Of a stretch of DNA of 64,000 nucleotides, positions 12,504 through 23,118 are shown piece by piece. Origin of the DNA: Lotus japonicus (lineage: Eukaryota; Streptophyta; Magnoliopsida; Fabales; Fabaceae); contig NC_080046.1 in assembly GCF_012489685.1 (NCBI RefSeq), forward strand, positions 43,859,176-43,923,175, written 5' to 3'. Each line of letters starts with the position of its first letter. Within the stretch, counting starts at the first letter, position 1. The position numbers and the translations under genes were made by a program. Below the pieces are notes generated by a model. The model was given only the letters and a program-made list of their open reading frames with translations. It did not search any database and had not been told where the DNA came from.

Positions 12504-13304
12504 TTACTGAACATCTATTCCAATTATTTTGGCACTGGTGTTGGCTTTAGGAATTGTGATGTAAAGAACACCATCCTTGACCTGTGCCATGATTTTCTCA
12601 AACTCAATCTTTTCTGGTAGGGCAATCCTATGGTTATACCTACCATAGCTATTGGCAGGCCAGTCTTCATGTTCTGGACTTAATTCTTCACTGCCATTTG
12701 CTTGACTTTCATGGTGCTGCTCTCTTGATACCTTCTCTGCCTTCACTACCAGCATGTTCTCTTCAATCCATACCTTGACATCATTCTTGCTCATACCTGG
12801 CATGTTGAATCTCATTTTGTAATCCTTCTGTCCTTCCTTTATTGCCCAAGGAATCTTTCCCTTGCTGTATTCGTCATCTCCTACAACTACCAACGGGGAA
12901 GTGCCACTGTAAACTAAGGGATTCTCTACAATCCTATCCATTGTGTCCATCATTTGTTGCAGAGTCCTTGCTACTGGAAACTGGTTCAACAGCACTGCAA
13001 AAAGAATGCCATCTTTGTCAGTATCACTGAATTCAATGTCTGATGAAGGAATGAAAAAGATTGGGTGAGTAATTGTTCTTAAATTACCTCTAGGTGAAGC
13101 TTGTGAACCCTTCATCCTTGGCTGCAATTGCTGCTGCAGCTTTGCCCTCTGCAAGCTTGCTTCATCTCCTGCCATTGCCTTCACATTGTTGCAGAAAGTT
13201 CTCTTCCTTGTTCTTGACAGTGGTAGCAATTTGACACTGGAAAGTTTGTTCATTCTGCATGAAGTTGGAGCATAGACACTCATGTTTGCTAGAGTGTAGG
13301 TCAT
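12504..13304 (-). CDS. Organelle-type small heat shock protein (HSP20)
   Basis: Exon 1 is 13304-13088 and exon 2 is 12994-12504, with a 93-base GT-AG intron; the spliced protein has 235 residues. The N-terminus is rich in Ser, Arg and Lys with few acidic residues, as expected of a chloroplast or mitochondrial transit peptide. Then come LLNQFPVARTLQQMMDTMDR, reminiscent of the Met-rich amphipathic segment of plastid HSP21, and an alpha-crystallin domain at about 110-235 with VKVWIEENMLVVKAEK and the closing DGVLYITIPK. sHSPs are ATP-independent holdases that bind unfolding proteins. The intron is a multiple of three and has no stop, so retention would give a 266-residue isoform. A TATA-like CTATAAATT lies 84-92 bases upstream of the ATG; I saw no perfect heat-shock element. 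Confidence 0.85.
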   Translation of the reverse strand: MTYTLANMSVYAPTSCRMNKLSSVKLLPLSRTRKRTFCNNVKAMAGDEASLQRAKLQQQLQPRMKGSQASPRGNLRTITHPIFFIPSSDIEFSDTDKDGILFAVLLNQFPVARTLQQMMDTMDRIVENPLVYSGTSPLVVVGDDEYSKGKIPWAIKEGQKDYKMRFNMPGMSKNDVKVWIEENMLVVKAEKVSREQHHESQANGSEELSPEHEDWPANSYGRYNHRIALPEKIEFEKIMAQVKDGVLYITIPKANTSAKIIGIDVQ

Positions 13305-13387
13305 TTTCCTGTTTTAAAACAAGATGCTAGAGTGATGTTAATGCTATGGAAAGGCAAGGAACGTTGAGAAGTTGACGTTTGCATTGA

Positions 13388-13396
13388 AATTTATAG
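13388..13396 (-). promoter_or_regulatory. TATA-like box of the sHSP gene
   Basis: The minus strand reads CTATAAATT, 84-92 bases upstream of the sHSP start codon, a normal spacing for a plant core promoter with a short leader. Confidence 0.45.
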
Positions 13397-13920
13397 GAAG
13401 CAATGGACATCTCTGGATCCAGAGAAGCATAAGAAAGTGTCATCTCATGATTGTGACTTAAAAGGTTTCTAGACTAATCCAAACACTTCTCTGGCGACCT
13501 ATCCTATATCCATATTGAGATGGTGATTTGGGGAGTATCCCATGTCCCACGATTTTTGTCCTCGTGTAGCTTATGGATTGGACTTTTTAGATAATTTTTG
13601 TGAGCTTACCAGATAATTTTTGTGAAATTTTGTAGCCCACATTTGCGATTAAGCTTCAGTTTTGGAGACAAATGCAAAGCTTTTTGTAACCAGAAAAAAA
13701 AATGCAAAGCTTTTAGTCTAGCCGAAAAGGGTAATGTTACTTACAATTTCTGTTTCATATTAAAAGATTTAGTATGTGAATGCTATTTTTTTTTTATTGT
13801 GAGTGTGAATGCTATTGATTTGTAGTTTCGTTAATTTCATAAAATTATAACTATCCCTTTATTTGCATCAAATTTTATAAAAAATTAAACATAATAAGAA
13901 TATTATTGAGTGGTTATATT

Positions 13921-14433
13921 CAGGGACGGACCCAGGTTGGAGGGAATGGGGTCATTTGCCCCCACCTTACTTTTCATTTTACTTCATACTATCTATATAT
14001 TATAATATAAAAAAAATATTATATTGCCCCCACACACTTAATAGCTGCCCCCATAGTTGGATAATTTTATTTTAAATGTCACTGATAGATCAACTTTTGC
14101 TTTCTTTTTCCATTTAATAAGATGAATGTCTACTATCCAAGTTGGAGAAAAACCTATACAAGTGAGTGTGAGACGGTGATTTTCATTTAATGCTTGTAAA
14201 TCGTGAAACTTCACAATTAGTTTCTATTATTTTGATATTTTTATTTTATTTCTCAGAGTTTCATGGATATTAGTGAGTAACTTATATTTAGGGATAATTT
14301 AATTTTTTTTGAGAAAATGTGACTTATAATATTATAATATGAGACGGAGGGAGTAATATACTGTAATTTTACAGCTTGAAATGTGTATGTATATTTTTTC
14401 CCCCACGACACAAAATTCCTGGATCCGTCACTG
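13921..14433. mobile_element. Non-autonomous hAT element with 8-bp target duplication
   Basis: The element starts CAGGGACGGACCCAGG and ends in the near-complement (CCTGGATCCGTCACTG). It is flanked by a perfect 8-bp duplication, gttatatt, at 13913-13920 and 14434-14441. The terminal CAGGG and 8-bp duplication are diagnostic of hAT. At 513 bp with no ORF it is a MITE-type derivative. A 'gagacggagggagta' motif near 14340, typical of another MITE family, may mark a nested insertion. Confidence 0.85.
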
Positions 14434-14739
14434 GTTATATTTCAAAGGTATATATGATTTTAACTTTGAAACATATTTCAAAGGTACATGTCAGTTTCCT
14501 CATCCTTGGCCAAAAAAGAAAGGGAATATGATGCAAAGGGATCCTTTATTTTATTTTCCCTATCTCTTCTAAATGGAGACTTTTCGATTGATGCCCATAT
14601 TTCAAATTCCATTCAACATAAAATTTTCAATATTACAGATTTCAGCTTCAACAAATGAAGCTACCAGAGGATCATGTTGTTCTGGGTAATCACATCTCAA
14701 GACTCAAACTAGTTCTGGGTAATTAAACTGAAGCCTGCA

Positions 14740-15728
14740 TCATTTTCTTCCTCGTGGATCCCGACTAAGCCCGTATTTCTTCAGTGTTTTGATGTAGTTT
14801 CTCATCAGGGTAAACCTGTTGCTTCCTAGATGATAGAAATAATCCCAGGAATAAATACCGGTTTTATGCAAGTCATCAAAATTGAGCCTGCACCACCCAA
14901 TTCAAAAATAATACATTAGGTTTCAGTGTAGAAAGAGAATTAGATGTTGATACTGAAATTTTCTTAATGTCTGAGCTTGTAGTACCTTACCCCATAGTTT
15001 CCGACTGGTTCAGCAGACATAATTCCGACAAGGCGTCTCCCAGATATCACCTACATTTAATAAAGGAAGTATCATGAGAAAGGAATTAATTGAATTTTAA
15101 TCAAAATTTAGAAAATAAGAGATTATAAAGTATGATTTTATGAAAAACTAAATAGAGGATTGTTAATGAAAACTCTGCATATAATTTTCAAGTGGTAGAG
15201 TTACCTTTTCACCACCAATTGACCTGATTTTTCCATCAACTGCAGGGCTATTTATTCTGAGAAATTCAGCAGACAACTTGAATGCTCTACCATCCGCAAA
15301 TTCCACCTCTACCTGAAACAAAAGGTTTAAGGAGGAAACCATGATCCCTTATGTAGATGAGATGGTAGTTTCATCAATTCTAATTTTCAATGAAAATCCA
15401 ATTAAATTTCAACCTAAATAAAGGTTGGAATATACAGGTTTGAGTTTTTAGTGGGCCTTAATTGACAACTTATGTGTAAAAGCAATAATTGATCTGATTT
15501 TTTCATCAACTAAGGCATGCTCAAAAGGCATCCTCATCTATTGCAACCTAAACATGTATTATAGCTTTTTGTTAAATCTATAAAAATTAAGGATTTTTTT
15601 TTGAAAAATAAAAGATTAAGGGGAATAAAAAATGAGAAACTCACGCATTTTGGGGCATGAAGAGCAAATCTGGTGAGGCGCACAGTTTCTTCTGCCACCG
15701 TGTTGATTCTCCGAATCGCTGTCAGCAT
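14740..15728 (-). CDS. DUF971 (GBBH-like N-terminal) domain protein
   Basis: Four exons, 15728-15645, 15312-15205, 15050-14986 and 14887-14740, give 134 residues with consistent phases; the donor of exon 3 follows GTAAG. The protein runs MLTAIRRINTVAEETVRLTR, then a DUF971 fold: VEVEFADGRAFKLSAEFLR, VDGKIRSIGGEK and RLNFDDLHKTGIYSWDYFYH, and ends in GLSRDPRGRK. DUF971 is the N-terminal domain of gamma-butyrobetaine hydroxylase-like proteins, and stand-alone versions occur in bacteria and plants. The stand-alone role is not settled, and no catalytic dioxygenase part is present here. An in-frame TAG 21 bases upstream of the ATG supports the start. The basic N-terminus could be an organelle signal; that is a guess. 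Confidence 0.85.
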
Positions 15729-17250
15729 AGCTATTGTATTTCTTGTCTAGGAGGCCAGCGATAGAGCTTTGGTGGTTCTGCAAAGAGAGTTTATTTTGTC
15801 TGCTTGTTAGAATTATTAATATCAGAGGATGAAACTGATATATTGTTTTGGATATTCTTGCAGTAGGATCACAAATAACAACCTACCTGACTTTTATGTT
15901 TGGTTCAAGAAAGAAAAATAAAATTACCACAAACCCACCAAAAAATTTAGTTTCTGTATTGAAGAAAAAACTCTCCCTTACCCAGGGGTTAGCCAAAGTA
16001 ATGGGACCATACATTTGAATGCCAATCACCGACAAAAAAACTCAACAAGTGGTGGACACCAGTGACAATCATAAACACACAACAAGAGTAAAGTAAAGAA
16101 GACTTCTTGTAATGAACAACAAACTGGCAAGAAGAACCAGCACTTCTTTCATTTGATGATGCAGAAAATAGTAAAGGCTGTAAGCCAGAAGTTACTACTA
16201 ACCAGAAACTCTGAATTTGATGTATTGGAACTAAGCAAATCTGGTTGCCAGTTTCCAAAATGATTAGTGGGAACATAACGATATGGTTAAGTCAGCAAAT
16301 CAATCCTACCCCAAAACACTAAACCACTAATTTCCTTGTGAAAGACCTCCTATATTATTCCTCTTATAAACAAGTACAGAACAGATTTCACATTACTTCT
16401 AAACATCTGGGAACACATTAGGACTGAATAAAACCAACGGACATCATATATGGCAGTCAAGGTGTACAACAACGGAATGAATGAAAATATAATGAAGGCC
16501 CGATTCATTGATAATGAAAACAACTAGGATCTAAGGCACACATTATGAGTTTAACATACAAGATAGGCACAAAAGGGATGTACAAGATAACAAATTCTCT
16601 TGCCCCTAAAGGTCAATCAAAAAAAAAAAAACAGATTTAGGGGATTTGTCACAAGACCTCCTACTCAAGGTATATGCTTCACGGTTTAGAAGCACCATAT
16701 TGTAGTATTGCACAAAAGGACCATTGAAACCAGCATTCCTAAGCATGAGACCCAGATCAAATCAGCACATAAAACATAACTCACATCAGTCAAGGCCATA
16801 GTGCAATTGCTAGCCCTCCTAGTCAATATCATAGATACTAAGAACAAGCATAAAGACATGCCATGGCAACTCACATATCAGTTACCAAACAGCTCAGCAT
16901 AAGAAGAAAATATAAGTTGGGTCTTTACATTAGAACCAACTTCTTAAAACTAAGACTCAGTTCCTATGAAACATTAAGTGAGGCATTTTATCAAACAAGA
17001 GAAAGGCAATCCAAATTGATATGTCTTAACAGTTCCACTCATCAAACTACCGAAAAGCACCCAGTAAAATTATGGAACTGCCAAAAGGAACAAGATACAT
17101 ATATACCATAATCATAATGACATGGGGAAACATGAGTAGATTCCCAAGAGACGAAGATAGATTACCAGTTTAGCACACAGATGTTCCGGAAATTGCCGAT
17201 CTTTCACGCTACCTACCAGCTTTGATGCCCTTTTCTGAGGATTATCTTTC
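15729..17250 (-). other. Probable 5' UTR exon and long leader intron of the DUF971 gene
   Basis: A good acceptor (tttgcag) at 15778 opens a 49-base leader before the ATG. A possible donor (CTG|GTAATC) at 17165 could end a non-coding first exon at about 17166-17250. The intron would be about 1.39 kb. The sequence between shows no coding frame. The splice assignment is inferred from signals only. Confidence 0.4.
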
Positions 17251-17299
17251 CTCTATTCAATTCTTTAATCACCCAAAATCTTGCAAAAACTAACAGTGT

Positions 17300-18340
17300 T
17301 TTGCAATGCATTTGACTTAAGGCTTAGCTATAAACTTTTTTACTTTTATTTATTTTAATTAAAATTGTCCATCCTATGATCCTCAGACTTTTTAGTTCAA
17401 TTTATTAAAAATCTTATACAAAAATTAAAATAAATAATTTTTTTTTATCTTTGATCATGTGTCTCCACACATATTCAAGAAATTATAATTATCTCTCATA
17501 ATAAATATCTTTCTTAAGGATCGAGTTTATCATCTCACTTTTACAAGAATCTAGTTTGTTTATCATTAGACTAACAAATTCTAGGCTAAAATAAGTATTT
17601 TAGTAGATCCAAAAATATATAAGTTTATTCGATTGATTTATGATTTAAATGTTCAAATAAATTGTTCAAGTCGATCCAAATAAGCCACAACACTCAATAT
17701 CATCTTGATTGGCCAAAGGTTGACAACAAAGTGATTGTAATGTTGGTTAGTTAGGACGATCAATGAAGTCTTAACTTGTCCAACACTTAGTCGGACAAAG
17801 GCAAGACTAACATGGTTAATAATTCAACGAATGCTAAGCGTAATCATTTTCTCTGATGTTATTCACAGTAGCTAAGCTAAGGATAAACGTGTCTCTACTA
17901 TTGTACATGTCAAGCTCTATAAATACACGTTTGATCATTCAATTACATAAGCAACATTCATTTTGCTCATTATGACTCTTCTTGGATGATGAGTTTCTCT
18001 TTATGATCTGAAGCTAACTTGAGCGTCAAAGTTCCTTTTGCAAGTGCCTTCACCATTGTGCTTCGTGACGGACGTTCAACACACCCTGTACACTCAGCCT
18101 TGCACTGCCACACAAAGATTAGAGGTACACTCTACTCATTTTATAAATGATCACTTGACGTCGTTTGTTGGAAGAAATCAATTCTCATTGCTATGGTTGG
18201 AATACTATGTAGAAAGCATTCTGACGGAGATTCACCTCTAAAGCAACATTCTCATATAATACCTCAATTGAAGCATGTTGAGGATCCAACTCTCAAGAGC
18301 ATATTGGAAACCATATTTTAGTTCCAGACAAAATTTTTAT
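17300..18340 (+). mobile_element. Ty3/gypsy LTR end and leader (degenerate)
   Basis: The first part is AT-rich. From about 17700 there is promoter-like sequence with ctctataaatacacg near 17920, as in LTR U3/R regions, followed by an untranslated leader into the gag reading at about 18330. The arrangement LTR-leader-gag on the plus strand fits a gypsy element of the Tat/Ogre style. The exact LTR ends were not found. Confidence 0.4.
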
Positions 18341-18869
18341 GAAAATACAACAGTGCATCAATGAATTAGAAAATCAGTTCATGCATTACCAAAGTCATAA
18401 CGTGGAGAAGTCTCCTAAGAGTTTTGTTCATGACGAACGAAACTAAAACAATAGGAAGCTAAATGAACCTGAATGTAATCATGAAAGAATTGCAACTCAC
18501 TGTGAAGAAGAATCTTATCAAATAGTTGGTTTACTGGCCAAGTTTCAAAATTCATTTCCACATTCCCAAAGATTTCAAGAAACCAAGAAGAATAGAACCT
18601 TTCACCGAAGAAACTAACCCAGTGGAGCATTTTCGTGCTTTCCTGACTTCCATATCTTTCATGGGAGTTTCGAATGCTTTGGTATGTCGAAATTTTCCTC
18701 TAACTTAGAGGAAAACGGTTATGCGTTGGTACCAAACTTTTCCTTCTAGTTCAATTAAAGGGTGTGATGAACTTTCAACACAATTTGTTCATCATTTCAT
18801 CACTAGCAAGAGGTTACCAAAAAATCTCATACATTAGGAAAAATCAAGATGAAAGAATGAATCATTGTG

Positions 18870-20082
18870 TGTTGGGAATTGGCTCATTAAGAAAATATGG
18901 GGCCCACAGATTTTATTTTGAGGCCAAATATTCAGTTTATTAGGATTTGATTTAATGGAGAACACAGTCCCGGAAATCAGGATTCAGAAGCTGAGCAGTT
19001 GATCTTCACGAGGGTTCGAGAATTCGCCTAGGTGGAGATTGTTGGGATTGGCTCATTAGGATTCCCTTGACGGTGTGGTCAGGTGGAGTGTTCCGTTTCT
19101 CATGGTGGAGCTAACGGCGATGCGAGGTTGGATATCTTCCGCTACGGATAAAGGCCATGAGGATTGCAGAAGTCAGCGAGAGGAGAAACTGACGGATCTA
19201 ACAGACACAGGACGGGGCGTTGAGCAAGGTGGAGTTCGAGTGTCAGAGTACAGCGAACATGTTGACCAAGCCAGTCACCACCAATCCCGAAAATCGAAGT
19301 CAAGAAACTGAAGCCACAGATCATCACAAGGGAGTTTGGAATTCGCCAAGGTGGAGATTGTTGGGAATTGGCTCATTAGGAAAATCTGGGGCCCACGGAT
19401 TTTATTTTGAGGCCAAATATTCAGTTTATTAGGATTTGATTTAATGGAGAACACAGTCCCGGAAATCAGGATTCAGAAGCTGAGCAGTTGATCTTCACGA
19501 GGGTTCGAGAATTCGCCAAGGTGGAGATTGTTGGGATTGGCTCATTATCTTATCAGTTATTTGAATTTGATGTAAGGGGATTGTAATATGGGTGTAGAGG
19601 GATTCTATCTTATCATATGGTTTTAGATAAGACTCTATCTTATCTTATGGGTTTAGATAAGATTACATCTTATCGGTTAAGATTATCTTATCTTGTAATA
19701 CTAGAGTTAGTAGTGTCCTATAAATAGATAAGGTCCTTAACCCTAAAAGTGTGCTAGTGTGCACCAGGTGTGTGCGGAGTGCGCCGCAATTGGGCGGTGT
19801 GCAAGCGCGCTGCAATTCAGCGGTGTGCAAGGGTACACAGCAATTGGGCAGTTGAGAGAAACTGCTATTGCAGATGTGTGAGACAATTAGGCAGTTGAGA
19901 GAAATTGCTATTGTAAACACAATTGATTATTGAGAATCAATAAAGGGAGCTATAGCTACTCTATAACCGCAGAGGTAGCTCAATTGGTCGAACTGCGTGA
20001 ACAAAGTTTCTGTGTGGTTTATTCGTGCTTTCTCGCTCTATCGTACTGTCTGAATCAAGTTGTGCCTTTTCTTTCCTCAACA
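18870..20082 (+). mobile_element. Rearranged Copia element with 5-bp target duplication
   Basis: The unit starts TGTTGGGAATTGG and ends CTCAACA, and is flanked by ttgtg at 18865-18869 and 20083-20087. Only the 3' LTR is complete (19529-20082; TATA-like cctataaataga near 19720). The interior keeps the end of Copia RNase H, STANMLTKPV, near 19255. The junction 'gtggagat' plus the LTR start occurs at 19030, 19352 and 19521 in addition to the left end, and a block of about 180 bases is present at 18870-19050 and 19360-19540. It is a deletion/duplication derivative that cannot encode its own proteins. Confidence 0.8.
19529..20082 (+). repeat. 3' LTR of the rearranged Copia element
   Basis: The LTR is 554 bases, TGTTGGG...CTCAACA, preceded by the polypurine tract ggtggaga. 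It is the only full LTR of the element; the left end retains only the first about 20 bases of the matching sequence. Confidence 0.75.
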
Positions 20083-20772
20083 TTGTGAGATTTCCTTACC
20101 AAATTTGACAAGGAGGCCACACTAGTTGTAAACTTAGATTCCAAAGTCAAACTCCATTTACTATGCGAGGCAATCAAAGTAGGAACTCCTTTTCATTAGT
20201 CCCTAGCAAAGGCGCAACCGCTCGACATGGAAAAATTTAAAATTAAGAGCGGCAAAGCATGTAAATATGGAGGATAGTTTGGCTAGACCTGTTCGACAAA
20301 AGAACGAGCAAGAAAATCATTCTGAGATGAAGAATCGCGATAGAAAGAATTCTCATTTTGATCGAGAGAAAACCATCACAAGAAAAGGTTTTAGAGGCAT
20401 TTCATACTATACCTTTCAAGATATATAAAGAACTAAAAGAAGCGATGAGCATTGTCTTGGCTCATATATCTCAACCCTCTAAACACAAAAATATCGATAA
20501 CTCTAGATATTGTGATTTTCATGAAAATGAAAATGATGGCCACAACACACATGAATGCATTCAAATGAAAGACTCAATCGAGCATGTTGGAAATCCAAAG
20601 TTGAAAAAAACATGTGGTTAATGTGAAGCTCCACAAAAATGAGAGAGTGAAAAAGTGTGGTACATCTCTCTTGTCTTCTTGTACCAAACAGGGTTTGAAT
20701 AACCATAAGCCAACATGCTGAGCAACGAGTATTTGTGCATGCACCTATGCATGTAACCATTTCTCTTGAGTG

Positions 20773-23118
20773 ATGCTGAGACTAACCACCTTGAGACCAA
20801 CCATAAACCTTAGCATCTTAGAGACACAGCTACAACGATGCCAATGCCTAAGACAATTCAATCAGATTCTGTCTCAGATGATCCTCACAGGCTTCATCAC
20901 AGACACCTATGCTGCAAGCAGGATCATCAACTTCTCCACTCACTCCACTTCCATTCCCTTCCATCATTCCCTCCGAATATTCAACCACCTCCACAACCCC
21001 AACACCTTCACTTGGAACACCATCATGCGTGCCCACTTGGAACTTCACAACTCACCCCATCAAGCTCTCATCTTGTACAAGCTCTTTCTTTTGGAGAATG
21101 CAGCTCCTGATAGCTACACCTACCCAATTCTCCTCGGATCCTGCACTGCCCGGGTGGCGGTATTCGAAGGAAAGGAAATTCAGGACCATGTTGTCAAGCT
21201 GGGTTTTGGTTCTGATGTTTATGTCAGGAACACGCTGATCAAGTTGTATGCTGTTTGCGGGGACATGGTGGGTGCCCGCAAAGTGTTTGAGGAAATTCCT
21301 GTGTTGGATTTGGTTTCTTGGAATACCCTATTGTCTGGGTATGTTCAGACGGGTGATGTGGAGGAAGCAGAACGCGTGTACGGCCGGATGCCGGAGAGGA
21401 ACACAATTGCTTCCAACTCGATGGTGGCACTCTTTGGAAGGAAGGGTCTTGTTGCGAAGGCGCGCGAGCTTTCGGATGGGATTCGGGGAAAGGATATGGT
21501 TTCGTGGAGTGCGATGATTTCTTGTTATGAACAGAATGGGATGTATGAGGATGCGCTGGTTTTGTTTGTGGATATGAATGCTAATGGGGTGATGGTGGAT
21601 GAGGTGGTTGTGGTTAGTGCTATCTCTGCTTGTTCGCGCCTGTCAATTGTCCCGACAGGGAAGTCAGTGCATGGCTTGGCTGCAAAAGTTGGAATTGAAG
21701 CTTATGTTAGCCTTCAGAATGCCTTGATATTTTTGTACTCAAGTTGTGGGGAGATATTGGATGCTCAGAAAATTTTCAATGGGGGTGTCCTCTTGGATCA
21801 GATATCTTGGAACTCAATGATATCTGGGTACTTGAGGTGTGGTTCAGTTGAGGATGCTGAGACATTATTTTCTTCCATGCCTGAGAAGGATGTTGTGTCT
21901 TGGAGTGCTATGATATCAGGTTATACTCAAAATGAACGTTACTCAGAGGCTCTGGATTTATTCCAGGAGATGCAGCTTCATGGAATGAGGCCAGATGAGA
22001 CTGCTTTGGTGAGTGTCATCTCAGCATGCACCCATCTGGCTGCTTTGGACTTGGGCAAATGGGTTCATGCTTATATAAGAAAAAATAAGTTACGGGTTAA
22101 TGTTGAACTAGGCACGACACTTATGGATATGTATTTGAAATCTGGCTGTGTGGACGATGCACTAGAGGTTTTTTATGCTATGGAGGAAAAGCGGGATTCT
22201 ACCTGGAATGCTCTCATTGGTGGGTTGGCAATGAATGGTTTGGTAGAAAAGTCCCTTAACATGTTTGCAGAAATGAAGAATACTGGAACACTTCCTAATG
22301 AGATAACATTTGTGGCAGTTCTTGGAGCCTGTCGGCACATGGGCCTAGTGGACGAGGGACGCCGCTACTTTAGTTCTATGATCCAAGAACACAAAATAGA
22401 GCCAAACGTTAAGCACTATGGATGCATGGTTGATCTTTTAGGACGTGCAGGTTTGCTTAAAGAAGCAGAAGAACTGATTGAGACTATGCCAATGGCACCT
22501 GATGTTTCTACTTGGGGTGCTTTGCTTGGGGCTTGTAGAAAACACCAGAACAATGAAATGGGGGAGAGGGTGGGAAGAAAGCTCATTCAGCTTCAGCCTG
22601 ACCATGATGGTTTCCATGTATTATTGTCAAATATATATGCTTCAAAAGGAAATTGGGGCGATGTTCTTGAAATTAGAGGAATTATGTCACAACATGGGGT
22701 TGTGAAGACACCTGGTTGTAGCGTGATTGAAGCAAATGGAACAGTTCATGAGTTCCTAGCAGGAGATATGACACACCCTCAGATAAATGACATCGAGCAC
22801 ATGCTAGATGTAGTGGCTGCAAAACTTAAGATTGAGGGCTATTCACCAATTACAAGTGAGGTTTCACTTGATATAGATGAAGAAGAGAAAGAAACTGTCC
22901 TTTCAAGGCACAGTGAGAAACTTGCAGTTGCCTTTGGACTTATCACTATTGTTCCACCAATTCCAATCAGAATAATGAAGAATTTGCGCATATGTAATGA
23001 TTGCCACACAGTAATGAAGTTAATCTCCAAAGCTTTTAATCGTGAAATTGTGGTACGGGATCGTCATCGCTTTCATCACTTTAAGCATGGATCTTGTTCC
23101 TGCATGGATTTTTGGTAG
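20773..23118 (+). CDS. PLS-class pentatricopeptide repeat protein with DYW domain
   Basis: This is a single-exon gene of 781 residues. The ATG at 20773 is preferred; a GTG directly before it is in frame but is not a likely start. Repeats of about 31-36 residues run from roughly residue 70 to 560, with typical PLS wording such as DLVSWNTLLSGYVQTGDVEEA, DVVSWSAMISGYTQNERYSEA and VKHYGCMVDLLGRAGLLKEA. E/E+ motifs follow (PGCSVIEANGTVHEF), then a DYW deaminase-like domain with the zinc ligands HSEKLA (H-x-E) and CNDCH (C-x2-C-H), and HRFHHFKHGSCSC. The protein ends MDFW, so the terminal triplet is DFW. The family edits C to U in chloroplast or mitochondrial RNA; the target site cannot be told from sequence alone. 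A gypsy gag remnant ends about 150 bases upstream. Confidence 0.93.
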   Translation: MLRLTTLRPTINLSILETQLQRCQCLRQFNQILSQMILTGFITDTYAASRIINFSTHSTSIPFHHSLRIFNHLHNPNTFTWNTIMRAHLELHNSPHQALILYKLFLLENAAPDSYTYPILLGSCTARVAVFEGKEIQDHVVKLGFGSDVYVRNTLIKLYAVCGDMVGARKVFEEIPVLDLVSWNTLLSGYVQTGDVEEAERVYGRMPERNTIASNSMVALFGRKGLVAKARELSDGIRGKDMVSWSAMISCYEQNGMYEDALVLFVDMNANGVMVDEVVVVSAISACSRLSIVPTGKSVHGLAAKVGIEAYVSLQNALIFLYSSCGEILDAQKIFNGGVLLDQISWNSMISGYLRCGSVEDAETLFSSMPEKDVVSWSAMISGYTQNERYSEALDLFQEMQLHGMRPDETALVSVISACTHLAALDLGKWVHAYIRKNKLRVNVELGTTLMDMYLKSGCVDDALEVFYAMEEKRDSTWNALIGGLAMNGLVEKSLNMFAEMKNTGTLPNEITFVAVLGACRHMGLVDEGRRYFSSMIQEHKIEPNVKHYGCMVDLLGRAGLLKEAEELIETMPMAPDVSTWGALLGACRKHQNNEMGERVGRKLIQLQPDHDGFHVLLSNIYASKGNWGDVLEIRGIMSQHGVVKTPGCSVIEANGTVHEFLAGDMTHPQINDIEHMLDVVAAKLKIEGYSPITSEVSLDIDEEEKETVLSRHSEKLAVAFGLITIVPPIPIRIMKNLRICNDCHTVMKLISKAFNREIVVRDRHRFHHFKHGSCSCMDFW

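Larger units (their letters stand above)
18340..20620 (+). pseudogene. Ty3/gypsy gag pseudogene, split by a Copia insertion
   Basis: Pieces of a Retrotrans_gag domain are readable in changing frames: IEPFTEETNPVEHFRAF near 18600, MRWYQTFPSSSIKGCDEL near 18720 and FVHHFITSKRLPKN near 18785. After the inserted element the frame resumes, with a CCHC-like YCDFHENENDGHNTHEC near 20510. Frameshifts and stops make it non-functional. It ends about 150 bases before the PPR start codon. Confidence 0.65.

Noticed and set aside
12504..13304. sHSP as an uninterrupted 266-residue frame
   Set aside because: A GT-AG intron of 93 bases explains the odd segment before LLNQFPVARTL better. Retention is kept as a finding only.
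13397..13480. Heat-shock elements upstream of the sHSP gene
   Set aside because: GAA and TTC triplets occur but not with the required 5-base phasing; no perfect element was found by eye.
19960..19995. tRNA-like 'gcagaggtagctcaattggt'
   Set aside because: It lies inside the Copia LTR. No acceptor stem or T-arm follows.
20770..20772. GTG as start of the PPR protein
   Set aside because: Plant nuclear genes rarely start with GTG and an ATG follows immediately.
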